From Acidobacteriota bacterium (GTDB taxonomy: Bacteria; Acidobacteriota; Thermoanaerobaculia; Multivoradales; JAHEKO01), in assembly GCA_024638355.1 (NCBI GenBank), contig JAHEKO010000026.1, forward strand, positions 1 to 17,261: DNA of 17,261 nt, given 5' to 3'. Positions 8,114 through 17,261 of the stretch are shown in pieces (the first letter of the stretch is position 1; the number at the start of each line of letters is the position of its first letter). Position numbers and translations under genes: made by a program. The notes under the pieces are model-generated. The model was not told the DNA's origin and ran no database searches. It saw only the letters and a program-made list of their open reading frames with translations.

Positions 8114-10279
8114 CTATGAGGACCGGGAGAGCGGCTCGTAGGCCTGCTCGACGTAGTCGCGGACCATGCGGTCGGACGAGAAGCGCGGCCCCACGGTGGC
8201 GATCGAGCGCTTCATCATCGCCACCCAGCGTCGAGGAACGCCGTCTTCGTCGCGCTCGTAGTAGGCCGGGACCACCTCTTCCTCCAGAGCCCGATAGATC
8301 GCCAGCGCATCCTCCAGATCGCGCTCGATCTCCTCGGCCTCTGCCCGCGCCGCCGGAATCGTCCAGCCGTTGTCGCCGGTGGCGCCCTCGGGCCACCAAC
8401 CGTCGGCGATGCTCAGGTTCAGCACGCCGTTCATCGCCGCCTTCTGGCCGCTCGTGCCGCTCGCCTCCATCGGCCGGATGGGGTTGTTGAGCCAGACGTC
8501 GACACCCTGCACCATCATGCGACCGACGCGCATGTCGTAGTTCTCGAGGAAGACCACCCGGCCCCAGAGACTCGGCTCCTGGCTGAGCTGGAAGATGTGG
8601 CGGATCAACTCCTGGCCGGGCCGGTCGGCGGGATGCGCCTTGCCGGCCATGACGATCTGGACGGGCCGCTCCGGTTGACAGATCAGGCTGCGCAACCGGT
8701 GAATGTCGCTAAAGATGAGGCCGGCGCGCTTGTAGGTGGCGAACCGCCGGGCGAACCCGATCGTCAGCGCCTCGGGATCGATCAGCTCGCCGATGCGGCG
8801 CAGACTCGAGGGCGAGCGCCCGTTCCGCGCCTGCTGGTCCAGCGTGCGAGAGCGCACAAACCGGGTCAGGCGCTTCTTCTGCGCCTGATGCGCCTCCCAC
8901 AGATCGCAATCCGGAACGTCCTCGACGCCCGCCCAGCCGGCTTCGCCGCCGCCGATCCAGCCGCGCTCCAGGCGCTCCTCCAGCACTTCCCGCAGCTCGA
9001 CGCCGAGCCAGGTCGGCACGTGGACGCCGTTGGTGATGCCGGTAATGGCCCGGTCATGGCCGGGAAGCTCCGGCAGAAGATGCCGCCACATCTCGCTCAC
9101 GACCTCGGCGTTGAGCTGGCTGACGCCGTTGGCGAATGCACTGGTGCGCAGCCCGAGCGCGGTCAGGTTGAAGAGCTGGTTCGGTTCTCCATGATCGCCG
9201 TGGCCGAGCCGCAGCAGCTCCTCCATCGGAACGCCCACGCGCTCGGCCCAGGGCTCGAGGTAGGTCGAGGCCAGCTCCGGCTCGAACTGCTCGTTGCCGG
9301 CGGCGACCGGGGTGTGGGTGGTGAAGGCCGTGTTCCGCGCGATCCGCTCCACGCGCGCGCCGAGGTCGGTCGAGCCCTCCGAGCCGAGGGCGCGCAGGCG
9401 CTCGAACTGCACGAGCGCGCTGTGCCCCTCGTTGATGTGCCAGCAAGAGGGCTCAATGCCCAGGGCCGCGAGCGCCGCCGCGCCGCCGACCCCGAGCACG
9501 ATCTCCTGGGCCAACCGCATCTCGCGGCCGCGGACGTAGAGGACTCGGGTGATCGCCCGATCGGCAGGATCGTTGTCGAGCACGTCGGTGTCGAGCAGCA
9601 GAAGCGGAATTCGCCCGACCTGCGCGAGCCACACGCTCACCGAGATCTCTCGGCCGTCGAGCGGAATCCGTACCTTGAGCTCCGAACCGTCGGCGCCGAG
9701 AACCGGTTTCAAGGGCAGCCGGGCGAAATCGTATTCCGGATAGTGATGCTGCTGGACGCCCTCGTGGTCCAGGGTCTGCCGGAAGTAGCCGTAACGGTAG
9801 AGCAGTCCCACCGCCACGAGCGGCACGCCGAGATCGCTGGCGCTCTTGCAGTGATCGCCGCTCAGCACGCCGAGGCCGCCCGAGTAGAGCGCCAGCGACT
9901 GGTGTACGCCGAACTCCATCGAGAGGTAGGCGAACGGGCCGCCGGCGTAGTCGGAGAAGCGCTCCTCGAACCAGGTCCCTCCCTCGCGGCTCAGGTAGTG
10001 ATCGTAATAGCGCACCAGCGCGGCGTAGGAGGACATGAAGGGGTCGCTCTCGATGAGAACCTGCCAGCGCGCCCGCTCGACGTTGAGCAGCAGCTCAACC
10101 GGGTTGCGGTAGTACGCCCAGGCGGCTTCGTCGATGGCGGCGAAGAGCCGTCGGGCCCGGGCCGACCACGACCACCAGAGGTTGTAGGCGATCTCGCCCA
10201 GCCGGGCGACCTCGTCGGGCAGCTCGATATCGACACTTCGCCGCGAGGGCACTTGCACGTAAGGATCCAAGTCGGTCAC
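8114..10279 (-). CDS. glgP: Alpha-glucan (glycogen/maltodextrin) phosphorylase, GT35
   Basis: 721 residues, within the short bacterial/archaeal GT35 subgroup; classic glycogen phosphorylases are about 800 or more. It cleaves terminal alpha-1,4 glucose from glycogen or maltodextrin with phosphate, giving glucose-1-phosphate. The N-terminus has RLGEIAYNLWWSW (26-38) and FAYLSMEFGVHQSL (116-129), then ALYSGGLGVLSGDH (130-143), all typical of this subgroup. CWHINEGHSA (279-288) and THTPVAAGNEQF (321-332) follow. The pyridoxal-phosphate region is NPIRPMEASGTSGQKAAMNG (599-618), with Lys613 as the expected cofactor lysine. No signal peptide, so cytoplasmic. The GTG start at 10279 is supported by GGGAG about 9 nt upstream. 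It is divergent from malQ-glgX with a short shared control region, and mutL follows after 25 nt. Preferred glucan length cannot be judged. Confidence 0.93.
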   Translation of the reverse strand: MTDLDPYVQVPSRRSVDIELPDEVARLGEIAYNLWWSWSARARRLFAAIDEAAWAYYRNPVELLLNVERARWQVLIESDPFMSSYAALVRYYDHYLSREGGTWFEERFSDYAGGPFAYLSMEFGVHQSLALYSGGLGVLSGDHCKSASDLGVPLVAVGLLYRYGYFRQTLDHEGVQQHHYPEYDFARLPLKPVLGADGSELKVRIPLDGREISVSVWLAQVGRIPLLLLDTDVLDNDPADRAITRVLYVRGREMRLAQEIVLGVGGAAALAALGIEPSCWHINEGHSALVQFERLRALGSEGSTDLGARVERIARNTAFTTHTPVAAGNEQFEPELASTYLEPWAERVGVPMEELLRLGHGDHGEPNQLFNLTALGLRTSAFANGVSQLNAEVVSEMWRHLLPELPGHDRAITGITNGVHVPTWLGVELREVLEERLERGWIGGGEAGWAGVEDVPDCDLWEAHQAQKKRLTRFVRSRTLDQQARNGRSPSSLRRIGELIDPEALTIGFARRFATYKRAGLIFSDIHRLRSLICQPERPVQIVMAGKAHPADRPGQELIRHIFQLSQEPSLWGRVVFLENYDMRVGRMMVQGVDVWLNNPIRPMEASGTSGQKAAMNGVLNLSIADGWWPEGATGDNGWTIPAARAEAEEIERDLEDALAIYRALEEEVVPAYYERDEDGVPRRWVAMMKRSIATVGPRFSSDRMVRDYVEQAYEPLSRSS

Positions 10280-10344
10280 CCGGGGTCTCCCAAAGCGGAG
10301 AGTTCTACCACATTTGACGGTCGTGAGTGGGTAGACTCCCGGAC
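10280..10344. promoter_or_regulatory. Divergent control region between glgP and malQ
   Basis: Only 65 bp separate the glgP GTG from the preferred malQ GTG, so both promoters must overlap or extend into coding sequence. It contains TTGACG (10314-10319, plus), TAGACT (10332-10337, plus) and, on the minus strand, GGGAG (glgP ribosome site) and TAGAAC. The spacing between TTGACG and TAGACT is 12 bp, too short for a standard sigma-70 pair. Shared regulation of glycogen phosphorolysis and debranching is likely; no clear operator is seen. Confidence 0.45.
10332..10337 (+). promoter_or_regulatory. TANNNT box (TAGACT) 7 nt before malQ
   Basis: GGGTAGACT is followed by CCCGGAC and the GTG at 10345. 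No Shine-Dalgarno precedes either candidate GTG (10327, 10345). A -10 box here would start the message at the 10345 GTG, which supports that start and a leaderless transcript. Confidence 0.4.
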
Positions 10345-11864
10345 GTGGCGCGCGATCGGCGTAGCGGCATCCTGCTCCATCCGACCTCCCTCCCCAATAG
10401 CTGGGGAATCGGCGACTTCGGACCGGGAGCGGTGAGTCTACTCGACTGGCTCGAGCAGGCCGGCCAGACCGTCTGGCAGGTGCTGCCCCTCGGCCCCGTC
10501 GGATGCGGGTTCTCGCCCTACAGCGCCCAGTCCGCTTTCGCCGGCAATCCGCACCTCATCTCACCCCAGATGCTCGCCGACGACGACTTGCTGCCGCCCG
10601 GCGCCCTGGACCTGGCTCCGGAGTTCGCGCCCGGTGGCGTCGACTTTCCGGTGGTTTCCGACTGGAAGGACGCCCTCTTGCGGGTCGCCTGGCAGCACGC
10701 CACTCGAACCGCCACCCACCGCCCGCTGGTTAACGAAGCGCGAGCGCTCGGCGAGGCCCCGGGCTACTCCATCTGGCTTCCCGACTGGGCGCTCTACTGC
10801 GCGCTCAAGCGGCGCTTCGGCGGCGAGCCCTGGCAGCGGTGGCCGCAGACCTATCGCCTGCGCGAGGGAGCGACTCTCGAGGTGGCGCGCCGCGAGCTCG
10901 AAGATGAGATCCACTTTCAGCAGTTCTGCCAGCTCCTCTGGTTCCGGCAGTGGGCCGAGGTGCGCGCCGCCGCGCGCGCGCGCGGCATCCGAATTCTCGG
11001 CGACCTCCCCTTCTACGTCGCGCTCGACAGCGCCGACGTCTGGGCTCATCGCGAGGTCTTCGACCTCGACGAAGAGGGGGCGCCCAACGCCGTCGCCGGC
11101 GTACCGCCCGACGCGTTCAGCGACACCGGTCAGACGTGGGGCAACCCGCTCTACCGTTGGGACCGGCTGGCAGCCGCCGGCTACGGCTGGTGGATCGAGC
11201 GGATGCGCGCGACGCTGCGCACCGCCGACCTGGTGCGCATCGATCACTTCCGGGGCTTCGCCGGCTGCTGGCGCATACCGCGTGACGCCGAGGACGCCCG
11301 CGCCGGCGCCTGGACTCCGGGTCCGGGCCTCGGGTTCTTCACCGCCCTGCGCGACGCGCTCGGCCATCTGCCGCTGGTGGCCGAAGATCTCGGCGAGATC
11401 ACCCCCGACGTTCGCAAGCTGCGCCGCGACACGCGACTCCCTTGCACCCGCGTGTTCCAGTTCGCTTTCGACGATCCGTCCAGCGAGCATCTGCCGCACA
11501 ACCTGGAGACCGACACCTTTTTCTACTCGGCGACCCACGACAACGACACCAGCGTCCAGTGGTTCGAGGATCTCGACGCCGCGCGGCGGCGCAGGGTGAG
11601 CGACTACACCGGCGCCGCCGAGAGCGACGTTCACTGGGGTCTGATCCGGTCGGCGCTGACCTCGGTGGCGCAGACGGCGATCTTCCCGATGCAGGACGTC
11701 ATCGGCCTCGGGGGCGCCGCGCGCATGAATCTCCCGGGCCAGGCCGAGGGCAACTGGGGCTGGCGTCTGCAGGAGATGCCCGACACCACTACCGCGCAGC
11801 GCTTGCGACGCCTGACCGAGGCGAGCGGGCGCCTGGGCGCCGAGCCGCCGTCCGCGCCCACCCA

Positions 11865-11868
<4 letters not shown>
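10345..11868 (+). CDS. malQ: 4-alpha-glucanotransferase (amylomaltase), GH77
   Basis: 507 residues from the GTG at 10345, the usual size of the short bacterial form. It transfers alpha-1,4-glucan segments between maltodextrins, turning short products of debranching and phosphorolysis into chains GlgP can use. The N-terminus has the family hallmark GILLHPTSLPNSWGIGDFGP, then WQVLPLGPVGCGFSPYSAQS. Catalytic residues by family match, numbered from 10345: nucleophile Asp300 in LVRIDHFRGF, acid/base Glu347 in LVAEDLGEITPDV, and Asp399 in SATHDNDT. There is no signal peptide. An in-frame GTG at 10327 would add six residues; I prefer 10345 because homology begins right after it and a TAGACT box lies 7 nt upstream. 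The stop overlaps the glgX start as ATGA, so the two are translationally coupled. Confidence 0.94.
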
Positions 11869-13604
<1,736 letters not shown>

Positions 13605-16600
13605 GGCGCTCGCGCGCCCGCTCGACGGCGTAGCCGGCTTCGCCGAGCAAGCCGCGCAGGAGCTCGACGGCGTCGAGCCAGGCGAGCGCTGCGACCGCAA
13701 CCTCGGACTCGTCGCCTGCGGCAGTCATCCAGCCGCAGACTGCGGTGAGGCCGCGCCAGTCGAGGAGCGAATCGACTCGCTCGCGGCTCACCCAGTCCTC
13801 GCCCTCGTGCCGATTGCGTCCGAGCAGCCGGCCAGCCTCGGGATGTTCGACCCAACGCTCCCACATCTCGGTCAGCTCGGCCCGCCCCGGGGCGGTGCGC
13901 CGCGCCGTCCACTCTTCGTCCAGCGCGAGCGCCAGCACCGGCACCTCGTCGGGGGTCGCGGACGTCAGCCGCCCGAGCAGCCGCCTCGCGAGCTCTCCCG
14001 CGGGCCCGGGGCCGAAGGCTCCTTTCACGGCCGAGAGCGCCAGCAGCGCCAACAGGGCGCCCCGCGAGCTCCCGTCCGGATCCAGCAGGCTCGTGATCCG
14101 TTGTCGGGCGGCCCCCATCCGGGCGCTGGCCGGCCAGGGAATGTCCTCGAGACGCTGCTCGAGCTCGCGCGCAGCCGCCAGGCACTCCAGCCCTCTGGCG
14201 AGCGCCTCGCGGTCGAATTCAGCCTCGAGGTCGCCGGCAGCGCTCTCCAGCTCGAGCCGGGCGGCGCCGAGCGGCGCATCGTCCGCCGCTTCCTCGCCCT
14301 CGTCCGCCGGCCGCGCCGCCTCTTCGACGATTGCCTCGAGAGCCTCGATCATCGGCTCCCAGGCGAGCAGCTCGACCTCGAGCTCGAGATCGAGAGCGCC
14401 ACGCCCGTCGAGACGCCGCCCGAGCTCCAGATAGGGCCGCTCGTCGACCCGCTCGACCGGCCGGAAATCGACCAGCACCCGGCTCTCGAACGGCTCCAGC
14501 TCGAGTGCCAGACCGACCCGACTCAGACTCTCTTCCGCGGTGAGAAAGCCGAGACCGCTCGTCAGGTCGCGGAAGCGGATGACCGAGCCCCGCTGCCGAT
14601 CGAGAAGATCGGCGGCGCCTGGAAGGGCCCCGCGAATCCGCTTCGGGGAGTTGTTGAAGACGACGATCGAGCGGCCGGCGCCGCGGCCGTTGGCGTAGGC
14701 CAGCACGTTGCCGTTCACCCGACCGCCCTCGACCAGCTCGAGGAGGCGGAAGTTCTCGACGTCGGCGAAGCGATGCCGCTGACGCAAGAGCGGAAAGACC
14801 TGCCGCGCATGCCGCTCCAGCAGCGCTCGGTCCGGCTCCTCGCGGATTCGCGCGCGATCGAACTCCATTCCGTACTTCTCGTGATACCCCTCGAACTGGC
14901 CGTGCGCGATCATCGGCAGGCCGGGTAGCGTCGACATGACCACGCAGGCGCCGAAGTATCGATCGCCGGACCCGAACTGCTCGATCGCCGGCTCCTCGTC
15001 CGGGTTGCTGAGGAAGTTGACGTGGCGCTTGAGGATCTGGGGATCGAACGCGAGCGTCTCCCCGATCATCCCCGCCAGCTTGGCGGTCTCACCCTGGTGC
15101 AGGAGATTCATGAAGGCGCTGTTGTAGACGCGGTGCATCCCCAGCGAGCGCACGAAGTAGCCCTCCATCAGCCAGAAGGCCTCGGCCAGGAGCAGCGTGT
15201 TGGGCCGCTCCTCGGCGATGCGGTCGACCACGTCGCGCCAGAACTCGGTCGGCATCGCCTGGTGGAACTCGTGGCGGGCCAGGGCGTGGTCGGACCGCGA
15301 CGGGATGGCGCCGCCCCGGCCCGGCTCGGGATACCAGAGCCGCTGAACGTGTCGGCGCGCGAGGGTCATCGCCGCGTCGAACCGGATCACCGGGAACAGC
15401 CCGGCCACCCGGAGGATGGTGCCCATCACCGCTTCCCGGGTCTGTGGGCTCAAGTAGTCGAGCTGGGCGGTGTCGTTCCACGGGGTGCTGGTGCCGTCGT
15501 TGCCGTGGTAGACGTAGCGCACCTCGCCGCTGTCGCGGTCGACGCGCTTGAAGACCACCGCGGCATCCGAGCGGTCCCAGTAGTGATCCTCGAGATAGAT
15601 GCCGACGTGCGGCACCGGACTCAGGTCCGGGCCGTCGAAGCTGTAGGCCGGAAACGGGCAGTCCGGTACCGACAGGAACAGCTCGGGGCGCTCGATCAAC
15701 CAGCGCGAATCGATCCCCATGTGGTTCGGCACCATGTCCGAGGCGAGGCGAATTCCATGCCGCTCGGCGCGCTCGGCGAGCTCGTGCACCGCCGCTTCCC
15801 CACCGAGCTCGTCCGCGATCTCGTAGTCGCGCAGAGAGTAGGCCGAGGCCAGAGCTTGCGGGTTGCCGAGCCGTCGCTTGATCTCGGCGGAGGCCGGGCT
15901 GCGCTCCCAGACGCCGATCAGCCAGAGTCCGCTGACTCCCCACCCGGCGAGTCGCTCGAGCTCCGCGTCGGGTATCTGATCGAGTCGCTGGATCTTGCGG
16001 CCGTACTCGCGCGAAAGCTGGTCGAGCCAGACGAAGGCGTTCTTGGCGATCAGGACCAGGTGCTCCATCCAGTCCCGGTCTTTGCTGAACTTCGGCGGCG
16101 TCGCGTCTTCGAGGAGCTTGAGGTCGGGAATCTCGGGAGGTCCGGGACCGGGAGGGAACCGGGGCCTCTCCTCCTCGGCGATCTGATCGAGACTGCCGAG
16201 TAGACCGGCGCGATCGGCCGCCTCGAGCGCGTCGTCGTGCGCCAGCAGAGAGCGGATCTGCTCGGGTAGCGACTCTCCGGAGGAGACGGCGCGGAGCGAC
16301 GCGCCCAGACTCGGCGACCGGCCGTCGAGCGCCGGGGCTTGGTCGAGCGCTCCGGCCAGCCCTTCCATCAGGCGTTGCCATTCCGGGCGGTTGCGGAGGC
16401 CCGCGCCCTGCAGCGCCCGGCTTACCGGCGCCGTCACCGGGTTCGAGTCGAGCGTCCAGACCAGGATGGCCTCGAAGAGGGCCTCGCGCAGGTCGACGGC
16501 GGTGCCGGTCGCGGCCGCCGACTCGGGATCGAAGCCGAGGAGGTCACGGGCGAGCTCGGTCAGAGCCGCCCGCACCGCCTCCGCGCCGGCCCGCTCGGAG

Positions 16601-16880
16601 AGATCGGCCAGCAGGCGATCGAGCAGCTCGGGCCGGGCGTCGAAGTACTGCTCGAGCGCACGCCGCACGATCCGCGCGAGCTCGAGCGTGCCACGCAGCC
16701 GACCTGCCGAGACGGGGTCGCCGGAGCCGGAGCTCAACCGCGCCGCCAGCTCGCGCGCCGGCTGCGCGCCGGCGAGGGCAAGAGGCCGCGAGGCATCGAT
16801 GCCGTTCCAGCCTCCGAGGAGTCTGTCGGCAACGTTCCTCGAGATGCGCAGGCCCACTAGCTATACCGAATATCCTGCGG

Positions 16881-17261
16881 TCAGGCCTTGCGCATCAGCA
16901 GGTCGATCAGATCCACCACTCGATTCGAGTAGCCCCACTCATTGTCGTACCACGAGATGACCTTGGCGAAGCCGTTGCCCTCGGTGGCGGTCGAGGTGGC
17001 GTCGAAGATCGACGAGTGCGGGTTACCGATGATGTCGCTCGAGACCAGCGGGTCCTCGGAGTACTCGACCACGCGTTTCATCGGACCCTCGGCGGCGGCG
17101 CGCACGGCTTCGTTGATCTCGAAGGCGCTCGGCGTCTTGACGAGGCGCACCGAGAGATCGACGATCGACCCGTCCGGCACCGGTACCCGAATCGCCATGC
17201 CGTCGAGGCGGCCGTTGAGGTTGGGCAGCACCTTCCCCACCGCCTTGGCGGCACCGGTGGT
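16881..17261 (-). CDS. gap: Glyceraldehyde-3-phosphate dehydrogenase, C-terminal part
   Basis: The gene enters from the right edge and ends in the window, giving the last 126 residues of a protein usually about 330-340 long. The enzyme oxidises glyceraldehyde-3-phosphate to 1,3-bisphosphoglycerate with NAD+ or NADP+ in glycolysis. The fragment begins [17 protein letters not shown], then [33 protein letters not shown] and the C-terminal hallmark [15 protein letters not shown]. The catalytic Cys and cofactor domain lie outside the window, so NAD/NADP preference cannot be judged. The frame continues uninterrupted to the window edge; an apparent GTG at 17240 is an internal valine. The large GH13 gene begins 23 nt after the stop with no terminator between, so the two are probably co-transcribed. 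Confidence 0.95.
   Translation of the reverse strand, partial: TTGAAKAVGKVLPNLNGRLDGMAIRVPVPDGSIVDLSVRLVKTPSAFEINEAVRAAAEGPMKRVVEYSEDPLVSSDIIGNPHSSIFDATSTATEGNGFAKVISWYDNEWGYSNRVVDLIDLLMRKA

Noticed and set aside
8597..10435. 612-residue open frame on the plus strand opposite glgP
   Set aside because: Shadow of glgP: biased composition, no domain, and it crosses the divergent promoter region and malQ in the wrong frame.
11442..11864. Upstream extension of the glgX frame
   Set aside because: Lies within malQ in another frame; GlgX homology starts shortly after the ATG at 11865.
15022..16203. 393-residue open frame opposite the large GH13 gene
   Set aside because: Antisense of the conserved catalytic barrel, with no protein-like motifs of its own.

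Overview
The window is GC-rich bacterial chromosome, roughly two thirds G+C by eye, with tightly packed genes and no sign of mobile DNA, CRISPR, tRNA or rRNA. Most of it is core metabolism and information processing. The asparaginyl-tRNA synthetase, the endonuclease-type MutL, the long VLCAD-like acyl-CoA dehydrogenase and the very large amylase-like GH13 protein together suggest a high-GC, non-enteric lineage. Acidobacteriota or a similar soil or sediment phylum is my best guess, but this is weakly supported inference.

Layout, left to right. (1) Positions 1-145 (minus) hold the first 48 residues of a Rieske-type [2Fe-2S] protein with a strong Shine-Dalgarno. (2) 249-1211 (minus) is a zinc-free quinone oxidoreductase of the PIG3 type. 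(3) 1333-3264 (minus) is a long acyl-CoA dehydrogenase, preceded by a perfect 18-bp palindrome (3323-3340) that looks like a repressor operator. (4) 3364-10279 (minus) is a close-packed run, in order of transcription: alpha-glucan phosphorylase (glgP), mutL, rnc, asnS and an EamA-type transporter. The gaps are 25, -4, 44 and 17 nt. (5) 10345-13604 (plus), divergent from glgP, holds malQ and glgX, which overlap by 4 nt. (6) 13468-17261 (minus) holds the C-terminal 126 residues of GAPDH followed after 23 nt by a 1129-residue GH13 amylase-like protein.

The right half is a glycogen / alpha-glucan use cluster. GlgX removes branches, MalQ disproportionates the short maltodextrins released, and GlgP phosphorolyses chains to glucose-1-phosphate, which feeds glycolysis, where GAPDH acts. 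The large GH13 protein sits in the same cluster and has no signal peptide, so it probably acts on intracellular glucan; its exact reaction is unknown.

Most unusual are: the convergent 137-bp overlap in which glgX lacks its usual C-terminal domain and the GH13 gene ends antisense to glgX; the GH13 protein's non-standard fourth catalytic motif (NPDE instead of NHD); TANNNT boxes 6-8 nt before three start codons that lack a Shine-Dalgarno, suggesting leaderless transcripts; and the operator-like palindrome before the acyl-CoA dehydrogenase. I did not find a convincing new defence, mobile or signalling system.
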